Below, piece after piece: positions 9,434 through 18,876 of a stretch of 64,000 nt of DNA (position 1 is its first letter; each line of letters opens with the position of its first letter). The translations under genes and the position numbers were made by a program. Location: positions 4,687,001 to 4,751,000 of the forward strand of contig NZ_CP146077.1 of NCBI RefSeq assembly GCF_037023725.1, given 5' to 3'. Source of the stretch: Pseudomonas bubulae. Its GTDB lineage: Bacteria; Pseudomonadota; Gammaproteobacteria; Pseudomonadales; Pseudomonadaceae. The notes beneath the pieces are model-generated. The model was not told the origin of the DNA and ran no database searches. It was given only the letters and a program-made list of their open reading frames with translations.

Positions 9434-9973
9434 TTAGAAGTCCGCATCCCAATCCACCTTCATCTCGCCAGCTGCAAGGTCGACGCTCAACACGCATTGC
9501 TCTGTATAGGGCAACAAGCGATCACGATCATCCAGGCTACCTGGGCAAGGTTTGACTTCCATGACATCGTTCGAGCCAGTTTCCATCAGGTCAACAATCT
9601 TGCCGAGCAATTGCCCTTCAAGGTTGGTCACTTTCAGTCCCTGCAGCTGGTACCAGTAGTACTCGCCGTCGGTCAGCTCAGGAAACAGGTTACGCGGCAC
9701 GCAGATTTCGAATTCACGAAGAAGACCAGCTTCATCACGGTCATCGAGACCCTTGAGCTTTACAACCAGAAACTTGCCGTTATGAGAACGGCCACTGACC
9801 AGCTCTGCCTGTCGTACATCATTACCGCGCCGAAGCGTCAGTTTTTTGTAGTCCAACAGGTTATCAATTGGATCCGTAAAGGAATAAACCTTCACTTCGC
9901 CGCGCACGCCGTGAATCGAGTAGATTTTGCCGATAACGATCAAATCATCAGCAGTTTCAGGCGTCACGCTCAT
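9434..9973 (-). CDS. rimM: Ribosome maturation factor RimM
   Basis: Assists 30S head assembly by binding S19 and pre-16S rRNA. The 179 residues have the RimM N-terminal barrel ([20 protein letters not shown], about 12-31) and the PRC-barrel with [12 protein letters not shown]. It starts five bases after the rpsP stop and ends two bases before trmD, a tight operon. Confidence 0.97.
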   Translation of the reverse strand: MSVTPETADDLIVIGKIYSIHGVRGEVKVYSFTDPIDNLLDYKKLTLRRGNDVRQAELVSGRSHNGKFLVVKLKGLDDRDEAGLLREFEICVPRNLFPELTDGEYYWYQLQGLKVTNLEGQLLGKIVDLMETGSNDVMEVKPCPGSLDDRDRLLPYTEQCVLSVDLAAGEMKVDWDADF

Positions 9974-9978
9974 ATTGC

Positions 9979-10230
9979 TCAGGCCGCAGCCTTAGCGTTT
10001 TCTTTAACCAGCTGAGCAACACGCTCAGACAGTTGAGCACCAACGCTCAGCCAGTAGGCGAGGCGGTCTTCTTTAACGGAGAAACGGATTTCCTGACCAC
10101 GGGCAACCGGGTTGAAGAAACCAATTTGTTCCTTGTGGGAACCGTCACGTGGGTTACGGCTGTCGGTAACGGTCAAGTGGTAAAACGGGCGCTTTTTGGA
10201 GCCGCCAAGGGCAAGACGGATTGTTAGCAT
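9979..10230 (-). CDS. rpsP: 30S ribosomal protein S16
   Basis: Small-subunit assembly protein, 83 residues, with the conserved start [19 protein letters not shown] and the ends GFFNPVA and [15 protein letters not shown] typical of the family. First gene of the rpsP-rimM-trmD-rplS operon, about 70 bases downstream of a good sigma-70 promoter. Confidence 0.98.
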   Translation of the reverse strand: MLTIRLALGGSKKRPFYHLTVTDSRNPRDGSHKEQIGFFNPVARGQEIRFSVKEDRLAYWLSVGAQLSERVAQLVKENAKAAA

Positions 10231-10302
10231 GTGAACATCGTTCCTGTAGTCGGTGCTGCAAATCTAAAGGCACAGCGGGCATAGGTGCCCGAAAGGCCGC
10301 AT

Positions 10303-10330
10303 ATTCTAAGGAATATCCGGACTTTTGCAA
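10303..10330 (-). promoter_or_regulatory. Sigma-70 promoter of the rpsP operon
   Basis: TTGCAA (-35) and TAGAAT (-10) separated by 16 bases on the minus strand, giving a leader of roughly 65 bases before rpsP. This is the best match in the ffh-rpsP gap; no start site has been mapped. Confidence 0.55.
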
Positions 10331-10451
10331 ATGTCTTTTTCTGGCGCCTATCGGCATGCCGTACAGACTTGCAACTAGGTCACCACGAATGGTGACAGGT
10401 CAGCTCCCGCACAGTGCGGGTTTGCCGGGTGTCTCGCATTGCTGCGAGTTG

Positions 10452-10471
10452 CCCGGACGCAAGCGTCCGGG
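10452..10471 (-). other. Strong hairpin downstream of ffh
   Basis: Perfect 8-bp stem CCCGGACG/CGTCCGGG with loop CAAG, eight bases past the ffh stop. There is no T run on either side, so it may stabilise the 3' end of the mRNA or act as a weak terminator. Confidence 0.4.
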
Positions 10472-10479
10472 CGGGTAAA

Positions 10480-11856
10480 TTACATTTTTGGCATGCCGCC
10501 GCCGGGCATCATCGAGCCCATGCCGCGCATCATTTTCGCCATCCCACCTTTGGTGGAGAATTTTTTCATCATCTTTTGCATCTGCTTGTGCTGCTTGATC
10601 AAGCGGCCGATGTCCTGCACCTGAGTGCCGGAGCCCATGGCAATCCGGCGTTTGCGCGAACCGCTGATCAGCTCAGGGTCGCGGCGCTCGGCCGGGGTCA
10701 TGGAGTTGATGATGGCTTCCATCTGCTTGAACTGTTTCTCAGCTGCGCCCTGGGCATTGCCCATTTGCGCCAGATTGACACCACCCATGTTCGGCAGTTT
10801 GTCCATGAGGCCGCCAAGGCCACCCATGTTCTTCATCTGTTGCAGCTGGTCACGGAAGTCTTCGAGATCGAAGCCTTTGCCTTTTTTAAGCTTTTTAGCC
10901 AGTTTGTCGGCTTTGTCTTTATCGAGGGTCTGTTCGGCCTGCTCGATCAGGCTGAGCACGTCGCCCATGCCGAGGATGCGCGAAGCGATACGATCCGGGT
11001 GGAACGGCTCGAGCGCATCGCTCTTCTCACCCATACCGATGAACTTGATCGGCTTGCCGGTAATGGCTCGCACGGACAACGCCGCACCACCCCGGGCATC
11101 ACCGTCGACCTTGGTCAGGATCACCCCGGTCAGCGGCAATGCATCACCGAACGCCTTGGCGGTGTTGGCCGCATCCTGGCCAGTCATGGCGTCGACGACA
11201 AACAGGGTTTCTGCCGGCTTGACGGCCGCGTGCAGCTCCTGGATCTCGGTCATCATCTCGGCATCGATATGCAGGCGACCTGCGGTATCGAGGATGACCA
11301 CGTCGATGAACTTCAGCTTGGCTTCCGCAATGGCGGCGCGAGCGATGTCTACCGGCTTCTGGCTAAGGTCGGACGGGAAGAAGGTTACACCGACTTCATT
11401 GGCCAGGGTTTCGAGCTGTTTGATCGCAGCCGGACGATAAACGTCGGCCGAGACCACCATCACAGTTTTCTTTTTGCGCTCTTTAAGGAAGCGCGCCAGC
11501 TTGCCGGCAGTCGTGGTTTTACCAGCGCCCTGCAAACCGGCCATCAATACAACGGCTGGCGGCGTGACATTAAGGACCAGGTCCTCGTTGGCAGCGCCCA
11601 TCAGGCTTTCAAGTTCAGCCTGAACAATTTTTACAAACGCCTGGCCCGGCGTCAGGCTGCGCGACACTTCAGTGCCGACAGCGCGCTCTTTGACCGCAGC
11701 GACGAAGTCTTTGACCACTGGCAAAGCCACGTCGGCTTCCAGCAACGCCATGCGTACTTCACGCAGGGTGTCTTTGATATTGTCTTCGGTCAGCTTGGCC
11801 TTGCCGGTGACATGGCGCAGCGTCTGCGAAAGACGGTCGGTTAAATTTTCAAACAT
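10480..11856 (-). CDS. ffh: Signal recognition particle protein Ffh
   Basis: GTPase of the signal recognition particle; with 4.5S RNA and FtsY it targets membrane proteins to SecYEG. The 458 residues show the N domain (1-90), G domain with P-loop GLQGAGKTTTAGKL (about 106-119), DTAGR and TKVDGD, and the methionine-rich M domain from about 300, ending in GMGSMMPGGGMPKM. The ATG is preceded by AAAGGA; an earlier in-frame start adds seven residues and lacks a ribosome-binding site. Divergent from the CcsA-like gene. Confidence 0.98.
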   Translation of the reverse strand: MFENLTDRLSQTLRHVTGKAKLTEDNIKDTLREVRMALLEADVALPVVKDFVAAVKERAVGTEVSRSLTPGQAFVKIVQAELESLMGAANEDLVLNVTPPAVVLMAGLQGAGKTTTAGKLARFLKERKKKTVMVVSADVYRPAAIKQLETLANEVGVTFFPSDLSQKPVDIARAAIAEAKLKFIDVVILDTAGRLHIDAEMMTEIQELHAAVKPAETLFVVDAMTGQDAANTAKAFGDALPLTGVILTKVDGDARGGAALSVRAITGKPIKFIGMGEKSDALEPFHPDRIASRILGMGDVLSLIEQAEQTLDKDKADKLAKKLKKGKGFDLEDFRDQLQQMKNMGGLGGLMDKLPNMGGVNLAQMGNAQGAAEKQFKQMEAIINSMTPAERRDPELISGSRKRRIAMGSGTQVQDIGRLIKQHKQMQKMMKKFSTKGGMAKMMRGMGSMMPGGGMPKM

Positions 11857-12064
11857 GCGCGATCCTTTCAGGCCCAAAGTAGACCGGGGTTATTGCGGCC
11901 CAGCCCGTGTAAAACTGATGCTCGGCGAGCCTGCGGCGTGGGCAGGTCGCGGATTATAGCGAAGACTGGCCGTGTCCGACACCATGCCGTCGGCTTATGT
12001 GGTCTTTCGTGCACAGGCGGTTGTATGCCAAACTCAGTCCTTTCGGGCTTGCCTAACAGGATTT

Positions 12065-12877
12065 ATGCTCCCCTTGTCACCCAGTTTGCTACCCAGCCTC
12101 GCCGCCGCCTGCTTGTATGCCGCTGCGACCTTCTATCAGGGCTCTTGTCTGCGCCAGGGCGCAAAGGCAAACAAACGCCTGTTGGTGACGCTCGGCATTC
12201 TTGCCGTACTTGCCCACGCCGCCAGCCTGTTCACCCACCTGATGACGCCTGCAGGCCTTGAACTGGACTTCTTCAGTGCAGCCAGCCTGATTGCCGTGGC
12301 CGTGATTACCGTGACCCTGGCGGCCTGCGCCCGCATACCGGTCGAGAACCTGCTGCTGCTTTTATACCCGCTGGGCATGCTGACAGTACTGCTGTCCGAA
12401 TTCGCCCCGCCCGGCACGGTTCAGGTCATTAATGAAGAGCCAGGCATACTCGCGCATATCCTGCTGTCGATTCTTGCCTATGGCATGTTCACCATTGCGG
12501 TGTTCCAGGCGCTGTTGCTGTCGCTGCAGAACTATCAGCTCAAGCACAAGCATCCCAAGGGCCTGATCAAGAACTTCCCGCCACTGCAAACCATGGAAAG
12601 CCTGCTCTTCGGCTTTCTCTGGGCCGGCTGGTCGCTGCTTTCGCTGTCCCTGGTTTCCGGTTGGCTGTTTCTGGGCAACCTGTTCGCCCAGCACCTGGTG
12701 CACAAGACCCTGCTGGCCTGCCTGGCCTGGATCGTATTCAGCGTGTTGCTGTGGGGCCGTCACCACCTCGGCTGGCGCGGTCACAAGGCCATCCGCTGGA
12801 CCTTTGCCGGTTTTTGCCTGCTGATGCTGGCCTACTTTGGCAGCAAGCTGGTTCGTGAATACATTCTGCATATCTGA
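12065..12877 (+). CDS. CcsA/YpjD-like inner-membrane protein (cytochrome c assembly domain)
   Basis: A 270-residue protein with about eight membrane helices and the cytochrome-c-assembly (CcsA/CcmC-like) domain; a conserved histidine lies in LAHILLSILAYGMF and a second in HHLGWRGHKAIRW. Family members handle haem or haem delivery, but this clade, always beside ffh in pseudomonads, has no proven role. AGGA lies five bases before the chosen ATG. The stop is 12 bases before the CBS gene, so the two are likely co-transcribed. An earlier in-frame start is rejected because it adds 31 non-hydrophobic residues. Confidence 0.85.
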   Translation: MLPLSPSLLPSLAAACLYAAATFYQGSCLRQGAKANKRLLVTLGILAVLAHAASLFTHLMTPAGLELDFFSAASLIAVAVITVTLAACARIPVENLLLLLYPLGMLTVLLSEFAPPGTVQVINEEPGILAHILLSILAYGMFTIAVFQALLLSLQNYQLKHKHPKGLIKNFPPLQTMESLLFGFLWAGWSLLSLSLVSGWLFLGNLFAQHLVHKTLLACLAWIVFSVLLWGRHHLGWRGHKAIRWTFAGFCLLMLAYFGSKLVREYILHI

Positions 12878-12889
12878 CGGGCGATAATT

Positions 12890-13768
12890 ATGGATAGCTT
12901 GCCCCCTGGGCCGATTCTAACAATTTCGGCACTATTGATCGCAGGAGCCGCTGTATTTATCGGCTTTATACTGGGCAAAAGCAGTGCCCGCGCCAGGCGC
13001 ACCAACGCCCAGCAGCTGCGAGAGGAGGCTCCCCAGCAACAGGACGAGCAGCCCAACAGCCGTCCGGCCCTGCTATCAGGCATCCATGCGCTGGACAACA
13101 TCACGGTCAACGATATCCTGATCCCGCGCAACGAAGTCGAAGGCCTGAACCTCGACGACCCGATCGAAGACCTGATTGAGCAGTTGCGCCAGACCTCGCG
13201 CACACGCCTGCCGGTGTTTCACAACGACATCAACCAGGTCGAAGCCATCCTCAATACCCGCCACATCCAGCACATGCTGCCCGACGCCAGCCTGACCAAA
13301 GAAGCACTGCTGGCCGTTTGCCACGAACCTTACTTCATCCCCGAAAGCACCCCGCTGCAACTGCAACTCCTTAACTTCCACAAGCAGCAGCGCCGCCTGG
13401 GCGTGGTGGTCGATGAATACGGCGAAGTGCTTGGCATCGTGACGCTTGAGGACATCCTCGAAGAGATCGTCGGCGAGTTCGAAGACGAGCAGAATATCGA
13501 TAACCCCCATATCGACCCCCTGCCCGACGGCCGTTATGTTGTCGATGGTGCAGCCTCCATTCGCGAGCTGAACAAGGCCCTGGGCTGGCACCTGCCCTGC
13601 GACGGCCCGAAAACCCTCAATGGCCTGGTCACCGAAGCGCTGGAAACCATCCCCGAGACTACCGTGTGCCTGAAAATCGGCGGCTATCGCCTGGAGATCC
13701 TCCAGACCGAAGAAAACCGCGTCAGCCGCGTACTGATCTGGCACAACAGCGTCAAGCCCGCGGTTTAA
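12890..13768 (+). CDS. CorC/CNNM-family CBS-domain protein, membrane domain reduced to one helix
   Basis: Tandem CBS domains (about 65-185; NDILIPRNEVEGLNLDD and RLGVVVDEYGEVLGIVTLED) are followed by a CorC_HlyC transporter-associated domain (about 200-285). Full family members of roughly 410-430 residues carry a four-helix CNNM (DUF21) domain before the CBS pair and take part in divalent cation export. Here only one hydrophobic helix (about 9-28) and a Gln/Arg-rich linker of about 40 residues precede the CBS part. The frame is open throughout, with no stop or frameshift, so this looks like an in-frame reduction rather than recent decay. It could act as a regulatory subunit; it cannot form the usual transport pore alone. 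Confidence 0.8.
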   Translation: MDSLPPGPILTISALLIAGAAVFIGFILGKSSARARRTNAQQLREEAPQQQDEQPNSRPALLSGIHALDNITVNDILIPRNEVEGLNLDDPIEDLIEQLRQTSRTRLPVFHNDINQVEAILNTRHIQHMLPDASLTKEALLAVCHEPYFIPESTPLQLQLLNFHKQQRRLGVVVDEYGEVLGIVTLEDILEEIVGEFEDEQNIDNPHIDPLPDGRYVVDGAASIRELNKALGWHLPCDGPKTLNGLVTEALETIPETTVCLKIGGYRLEILQTEENRVSRVLIWHNSVKPAV

Positions 13769-13783
13769 TCGCCGCGCAAGGTC

Positions 13784-13813
13784 TTGTTACATTTGAGCGG
13801 GCCTCCCTATAAT
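13784..13813 (+). promoter_or_regulatory. Sigma-70 promoter ahead of the MHS transporter
   Basis: TTGTTA and a perfect TATAAT separated by 18 bases, just after the CBS gene stop. It implies an untranslated leader of about 205 bases before the transporter ATG. Confidence 0.55.
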
Positions 13814-14025
13814 CATCATCGCTTACCCAAGCCTCGCCAACACGCGTGTTACCCGCACCCAGCGCTGTCGGCGCGTTGTATGACGCAGTACCTGCGTACG
13901 TTCCCATCCTGAACTGCGCTTGCACCCTGTTATCCCTCAGGGCCAACGACCATAAAAATTGCTCGCCATGTCGCACCGCCAAAGCGGACATCGGCACAGG
14001 GCTCATAACTGTCAGGGATATACGC

Positions 14026-15342
14026 ATGACCTCCAGCACAACCTATAGCGAAGCTACGCCCGACAAGCCGGCCAACTCCGCCACCCGCGTCGCCACGGCC
14101 AGCTTTATTGGCACGGCCATCGAGTTCTACGACTTTTATGTGTATGCCACCGCCGCTGCACTGGTGATAGGCCCGGTATTTTTTCCGCAGACATCCGGTA
14201 CCGCACAAATGCTGTCGGCGTTTCTGACCTTCGGCATCGCCTTTCTCGCCCGCCCGCTGGGCTCATTCCTGTTTGGCCACTTCGGTGACCGCATCGGACG
14301 TAAATCCACCCTGGTGGCCTCACTACTACTGATGGGCGTGTGCACCACATTGATCGGGGTGCTGCCGGGCTACGCCACGATCGGCGCCTGGGCCCCGATC
14401 CTGCTGTGCGTGCTGCGCTTCGGCCAGGGCCTGGGGTTGGGTGGCGAATGGGGCGGCGCGGCATTGCTGGCCACCGAGAACGCCCCCAAGGGCAAGCGCG
14501 CCTGGTATGGCATGTTTCCGCAACTGGGGCCTTCGATCGGTTTTCTGGCGGCCAATGGCCTGTTTCTGATTCTGGCCATGAGCCTGAGCGATGAGCAGTT
14601 CCGCTCCTGGGGCTGGCGCATCCCCTTCCTGCTTAGCGCAGCGCTGGTGATGGTGGGTCTGTATGTACGCCTGAAGCTGGAAGAGACACCGGTGTTTGCC
14701 AAGGCCGTAGCACAGCACGAGCGGGTGAAAATGCCCATCGTCGAACTCTTCAGCCAATACTGGGCACCGATGCTGCTGGGCGCCGCTTCGATGGTGGTGT
14801 GTTACGCACTGTTCTATATCTCGACAGTGTTTTCCCTGAGCTATGGCGTCGCCACCCTGGGCTATACCCGCGAAACCTTCCTCGGCCTGCTGTGTTTTGC
14901 CGTGCTGTTCATGGCGGCGGCCACACCTCTGTCGGCCTGGGCCAGTGACCGTTATGGACGCAAGCCGGTGCTGATAGTCGGTGGCGTGCTGGCGATCTTG
15001 TCAGGTTTTCTGATGGAGCCTCTGCTCACCCACGGCACCACCTGGGGTGTGGCGCTGTTCCTGTGCATCGAGCTGTTTTTGATGGGCGTGACCTTTGCCC
15101 CGATGGGTGCCCTGCTCCCTGAACTGTTCCCGACCCGCGTGCGCTATACCGGCGCGTCGGCGGCTTACAATCTGGGTGGCATTGTCGGAGCTTCCGCTGC
15201 ACCTTTTTTTGCGCAAAAGCTGGTGAGCATGGGGGGGTTGAGCTGGGTAGGCGGGTACGTGTCGGGCGCAGCGATTCTCAGCCTGATTGCCGTACTGTGC
15301 CTGAAGGAAACGAGAGAGGCTGACCTGAACAAGGTAGCTTGA
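14026..15342 (+). CDS. MFS transporter, metabolite:H+ symporter (MHS) family
   Basis: Twelve-helix inner-membrane proton symporter of 438 residues. MHS signatures are clear: ASFIGTAIEFYDFYVYATAAA near 24-44, the first cytoplasmic loop FGHFGDRIGRKSTL, GLGLGGEWGGAALLATENAP, and the second-half loop SDRYGRKPVL. Relatives carry shikimate, alpha-ketoglutarate, citrate or proline/betaine; the substrate here cannot be named. The chosen ATG follows AGGGA. A longer open frame reaches 180 bases upstream, but that part is not MFS-like and follows a promoter, so I read it as leader. The gene faces purT across a REP element. Confidence 0.9.
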   Translation: MTSSTTYSEATPDKPANSATRVATASFIGTAIEFYDFYVYATAAALVIGPVFFPQTSGTAQMLSAFLTFGIAFLARPLGSFLFGHFGDRIGRKSTLVASLLLMGVCTTLIGVLPGYATIGAWAPILLCVLRFGQGLGLGGEWGGAALLATENAPKGKRAWYGMFPQLGPSIGFLAANGLFLILAMSLSDEQFRSWGWRIPFLLSAALVMVGLYVRLKLEETPVFAKAVAQHERVKMPIVELFSQYWAPMLLGAASMVVCYALFYISTVFSLSYGVATLGYTRETFLGLLCFAVLFMAAATPLSAWASDRYGRKPVLIVGGVLAILSGFLMEPLLTHGTTWGVALFLCIELFLMGVTFAPMGALLPELFPTRVRYTGASAAYNLGGIVGASAAPFFAQKLVSMGGLSWVGGYVSGAAILSLIAVLCLKETREADLNKVA

Positions 15343-15356
15343 AGAAACACTTAACC

Positions 15357-15443
15357 TGTGGGAGCGGGCTTGCTCGCGATTGCAACGCCTCGGTACATCA
15401 GATGTACCGGGGCAATTGAATCGTGAGCTAGCCCGCTCCCACA
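15357..15443. repeat. REP doublet (REPIN)
   Basis: Inverted arms TGTGGGAGCGGGCTTGCTCGC and their near-complement GAGCTAGCCCGCTCCCACA, with an inner palindrome CGGTACATC/GATGTACCG. It sits between convergent genes and can fold into a long hairpin. Confidence 0.9.
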
Positions 15444-15450
15444 ATGGTTT

Positions 15451-16632
15451 TTACAGCTCTACAACTACTGCCTTGGCCGCGCGGGTCGCTTTGGCGCGAG
15501 CTGCTTCAATCGACTCATCGCGAGCCAGGGCCACGCCCATGCGACGCTGGCCGTTGACCTCTGGCTTGCCGAACAGGCGCAATGCGGTGTCCGGTTCGCT
15601 CAGGGCAGCACCCAGGTTGGCGAATGCCGTCCGGGTCGACTGGCCTTCCACCAGAATCACCGCCGAAGCCGATGGCCCGAACTGACGAATCAATGGAATC
15701 GGCAGGCCGAGAATGGCGCGAGCATGCAATGCGAACTGCGACAGATCCTGAGAAATCAATGTCACCAGGCCGGTATCGTGCGGGCGCGGCGACACTTCGC
15801 TGAACCACACCTGATCGCCCTTGATAAACAACTCAACGCCAAACAGACCACGACCACCCAGCGCTTCAGTAACAGCCTTGGCGACACGCTCGGACTCGGC
15901 CAGAGCAATCGGGCTCATGGCCTGTGGCTGCCAGGATTCCTGGTAATCGCCCTTCTCCTGTCGGTGACCAACCGGTGCGCAGAACGTGGTACCGCCAATA
16001 TGGCGCACGGTCAGCAAAGTAATTTCGTAATCGAAGTCGATAAAGCCTTCGATAATGACCCGACCCTTGCCCGCACGACCGCCTTCCTGCGCGTAGTCCC
16101 ACGCAGCCTTTACCTCCTCAGCACTGCGCAGCAGGCTCTGGCCCTTGCCTGACGAACTCATCACCGGCTTGACCACGCACGGGAAGCCCAGATCCAGCAC
16201 GGCGGCGCTGTAGTCTTCAAAGGTGTCGGCAAAATGGTACGGCGAGGTTGGCAGGTCCAGCTCTTCGGCTGCCAGGCGACGAATGCCTTCGCGGTTCATG
16301 GTCAACGACGTGGCACGCGCCGTTGGAATAACGGTGAAACCTTCAGCTTCCAGCTCCACCAGGGTGGCGGTGGCGATGGCTTCGATTTCCGGAACGATGA
16401 AATGCGGCTTTTCGGCTTCGATGACGGCACGCAGGGCGGCGCCGTCAAGCATGTTGATCACATGACTGCGATGGGCAACCTGCATGGCAGGTGCATTGGC
16501 GTAGCGATCGACGGCGATCACTTCGACCCCCAGGCGCTGCAATTCGATGACAACTTCTTTGCCCAGCTCACCGCAGCCACACAACATGACGCGGGTCGCA
16601 GTGGGCGACAGTGGAGTTCCGATACGGGTCAT
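15451..16632 (-). CDS. purT: Formate-dependent phosphoribosylglycinamide formyltransferase
   Basis: Makes formyl-GAR from GAR, formate and ATP in purine synthesis, a folate-independent alternative to PurN. The 393 residues match the full ATP-grasp family: N-terminal Rossmann-like part ([21 protein letters not shown], about 13-33), the ATP-binding loop SSSGKGQSL, and the metal-binding end [24 protein letters not shown]. It is a single gene between REP elements. purL, which acts on the product, lies about 4 kb away on the same strand but in another unit. Confidence 0.97.
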   Translation of the reverse strand: MTRIGTPLSPTATRVMLCGCGELGKEVVIELQRLGVEVIAVDRYANAPAMQVAHRSHVINMLDGAALRAVIEAEKPHFIVPEIEAIATATLVELEAEGFTVIPTARATSLTMNREGIRRLAAEELDLPTSPYHFADTFEDYSAAVLDLGFPCVVKPVMSSSGKGQSLLRSAEEVKAAWDYAQEGGRAGKGRVIIEGFIDFDYEITLLTVRHIGGTTFCAPVGHRQEKGDYQESWQPQAMSPIALAESERVAKAVTEALGGRGLFGVELFIKGDQVWFSEVSPRPHDTGLVTLISQDLSQFALHARAILGLPIPLIRQFGPSASAVILVEGQSTRTAFANLGAALSEPDTALRLFGKPEVNGQRRMGVALARDESIEAARAKATRAAKAVVVEL

Positions 16633-16718
16633 TTCAGGTCCTCAAGGAAACAAAATCATCGAAGGCACTGACCAAGCCAGCGCCTGCAGGGGGATACAAA
16701 GGCCGGCATTTTACATGA

Positions 16719-17180
16719 CTAGACCGAGGCTTTGCGCAAACGCCAGGCCATTGCCAGCCATACGCAGGTGACGCCGGCGAATTTCGAGGCCATGGCGGTA
16801 ATGATCACGCCAGGGGTGAAGGCATCGATCATGCCGAAGAAGATAAAGGTGTCGATCGGGATGCTCAGCGCAGAGCTGATCCACAAGCGGTCATGCAAAG
16901 GCCGCTTGGTGATGCTGAAGACCAGCCAGTCGATGCACTCGGACACGGCGAAGGCAGTGGCGCTGGCCAGTGCAATGGAAGGATCGGAGGTGACGTACGA
17001 CAACACCAGGGCCGCCAGCATGGCCAGCAGGGCACCGTGACCGAATCGGGTTTGCACCATGTCGCGCAATACAAACACCAGGCCACCCCAGGCTGACCAG
17101 ATTATGTCCAGGTGCGGCGCAGTGGAAAACGCGTAGTTGATCAGCACGACGCTGGCGATATAAGCGACAAGAAACAGCAT
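16719..17180 (-). CDS. VUT family transporter
   Basis: A small hydrophobic protein (153 residues, about five helices) of the VUT/YhhQ-like ECF-S family, whose studied members import queuosine precursors or vitamins. Visible family features are SAWGGLVFVLRDMVQTRFG and SATAFAVSECIDWLVF. Start choice is uncertain: ATG MLFLVAYIAS fits relatives, but the AGAGG upstream is about 14 bases away; a GTG 15 bases further out lies directly on that AGAGG. Substrate unknown. On the same strand as purT, 86 bases upstream of it. Confidence 0.8.
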   Translation of the reverse strand: MLFLVAYIASVVLINYAFSTAPHLDIIWSAWGGLVFVLRDMVQTRFGHGALLAMLAALVLSYVTSDPSIALASATAFAVSECIDWLVFSITKRPLHDRLWISSALSIPIDTFIFFGMIDAFTPGVIITAMASKFAGVTCVWLAMAWRLRKASV

Positions 17181-17256
17181 GGCAGCGGGCGACACCTCTA
17201 AATAAGGCGCACAGGGTACTTGAGTCGCAGTCGATTTTGTACCCGCGACATCCCCC

Positions 17257-17343
17257 TGCGGGAGCGGGCTTGCTCACGATGATATCAGCGCAGTTTGCCT
17301 GACAGGTCGCGGCGCCTGCATCGCGAGCAAGCCCGCTCACACA
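17257..17343. repeat. REP doublet (REPIN)
   Basis: Arms GCGGGAGCGGGCTTGCTC and GCGAGCAAGCCCGCTCACACA in inverted orientation, slightly diverged from the other copies. Lies between the DUF1289 gene (3' side) and the VUT gene (5' side). Confidence 0.88.
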
Positions 17344-17357
17344 ATAAAGAAGCGTTT

Positions 17358-17567
17358 TCAGCTACCGGAACCCAACATCCACACCACACCACTGGCTTTG
17401 GCCCGCTCATGGCACAGCACTAGCACCTCGCGGCGCTCCGGGTTGGTCATGCGGCTCCAGCGGGTGATTTCCGCCACGGTACGCTGGCAGCCACTGCACA
17501 CATCGTCGTCGTCCAGCGCGCAGATATTCACACAGGGCGAGGCGACCGGGCGCTCTGCTTCTGTCAT
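17358..17567 (-). CDS. DUF1289 domain protein
   Basis: A 69-residue protein with the DUF1289 cysteine pattern [21 protein letters not shown] (first part at about 10-18, CSGC near 24-27) followed by [17 protein letters not shown]. The cysteines suggest a bound metal or iron-sulfur centre; function is unknown in any species. Its ATG overlaps the stop of the gamma-carbonic anhydrase gene by four bases (ATGA), which shows a shared operon. Confidence 0.9.
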   Translation of the reverse strand: MTEAERPVASPCVNICALDDDDVCSGCQRTVAEITRWSRMTNPERREVLVLCHERAKASGVVWMLGSGS

Positions 17568-18088
17568 TGCTCTTGCACCTGAAGGTCACGGGCATATCGC
17601 TGGCCGTTCTTGACGTAGTGGGCCGCGCTGGCTTCCAGCAATTTTTTCTGCTCATCCGTCAGGTCACGTACCACCTTGCCCGGCGACCCCATGACCAGCG
17701 AGCCGTCCGGAATTTCCTTACCTTCGCCAATCAACGAATTGGCGCCAATGATGCAGTGCTTGCCGATTTTCGCGCCATTGAGGATCACCGCATTGATACC
17801 GATCAGGCTGTAATCGCCCACCGTACAACCATGCAACATGGCGTTATGACCGATGGTCACGCCCGTGCCAAGTGTGAGCGGATAGCCCATGTCGGTATGC
17901 ATCACCGCGCCATCTTGCACATTGCTGTGCTTGCCGATCAGGATCAGTTCGTTATCGCCACGCAACACGGCGTTAAACCAGACACTGGCGCCCTCTTCCA
18001 GGCGCACCTTGCCGATCAGGGTGGCATTGGGTGCGGTCCAGCTTTCGGGATGGGTTTCGACGAACGAGTCGCCCAGGCGGTATTTCAT
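17564..18088 (-). CDS. Gamma-carbonic anhydrase family protein
   Basis: Left-handed parallel beta-helix of hexapeptide repeats (residues 10-150: [49 protein letters not shown]), 174 residues. The histidines of [11 protein letters not shown] and [10 protein letters not shown] are the expected zinc ligands of the YrdA/CaiE/PaaY-like group. Many members have weak or no carbonic anhydrase activity, so the reaction is uncertain. It is the first gene of a pair with the DUF1289 gene. Confidence 0.9.
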   Translation of the reverse strand: MKYRLGDSFVETHPESWTAPNATLIGKVRLEEGASVWFNAVLRGDNELILIGKHSNVQDGAVMHTDMGYPLTLGTGVTIGHNAMLHGCTVGDYSLIGINAVILNGAKIGKHCIIGANSLIGEGKEIPDGSLVMGSPGKVVRDLTDEQKKLLEASAAHYVKNGQRYARDLQVQEQ

Positions 18089-18128
18089 GGGATGTCCTCA
18101 AGGCAGGCGTGGCCGTCTGCTGACGGCT

Positions 18129-18731
18129 CTAAATTGGAATGGAACGTTCAGGCGGGGTATGCAGGTTGATATTGACGTCGTCATAGAGCAGGTTCATCAG
18201 CTCCACGATCATGATTGCCGTCAGCCCCCAGATTTTATACACGCCAAAACGGTAGCTCGGCACGTACCAGCTACGGCCCTGGTAGTCGATGCGATGAGTG
18301 TGCTCACGCGGATCCTGGCGGAAGAACTCCAGCGGCACGCTGAATACCGCGGCGATTTCGGCGTCATTGGCCAGATACTCAACGTAATCCGGGACCAGAC
18401 CGACATAAGGCGTTACGCGAATACCGTGTAACGAGATCAAGGGGCTCAGCGGCCCGATCACCTCGACCAGCCCCGGCGGCAAGCCGATTTCTTCTTCGGC
18501 CTCACGCAGGGCGGTGAACACCAGGTCGGGGTCTTCCGGGTCGCGGCGACCGCCCGGAAAAGCCACTTCACCACCGTGGGTCGACAACCCGCTGGCACGC
18601 AGGGTGAGAATCAGCTCAGGCTCAGAACTGCGTGTGACCGGCAACAACACCGCAGCTTCCGGGTAATTCCGTTCTGTTTCCAGCGTCCGTGGGGTATAGC
18701 GGCTCACACGGCCAAGCAGCTCGTCCAGCAT
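18129..18731 (-). CDS. Nudix hydrolase, CoA pyrophosphatase-like
   Basis: A 200-residue Nudix protein. The Nudix box is complete (GGRRDPEDPDLVFTALRE followed by AEEEIGL, about 61-85), preceded by the LLTLRASGLSTHGGEVAFPGG-type motif that marks the CoA-diphosphatase (NudL/PCD1) subfamily. The likely reaction cleaves CoA or oxidised CoA into phosphopantetheine and 3',5'-ADP. The stop lies 40 bases before the carbonic anhydrase start on the same strand. It is divergent from the second Nudix gene. Confidence 0.9.
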   Translation of the reverse strand: MLDELLGRVSRYTPRTLETERNYPEAAVLLPVTRSSEPELILTLRASGLSTHGGEVAFPGGRRDPEDPDLVFTALREAEEEIGLPPGLVEVIGPLSPLISLHGIRVTPYVGLVPDYVEYLANDAEIAAVFSVPLEFFRQDPREHTHRIDYQGRSWYVPSYRFGVYKIWGLTAIMIVELMNLLYDDVNINLHTPPERSIPI

Positions 18732-18876
18732 AGGTCATCTCGATCCGGCACTTATCGGGCATCATGCACCAAATCGCACCGGGCACCCAAGTCCTACAGT
18801 GTCGCAGCCCGCCAGACCACACTTGCCGCGAGCCCACCTCAGCCCCCAAGATAGGCAACGAGCCAGAGACCACAGC

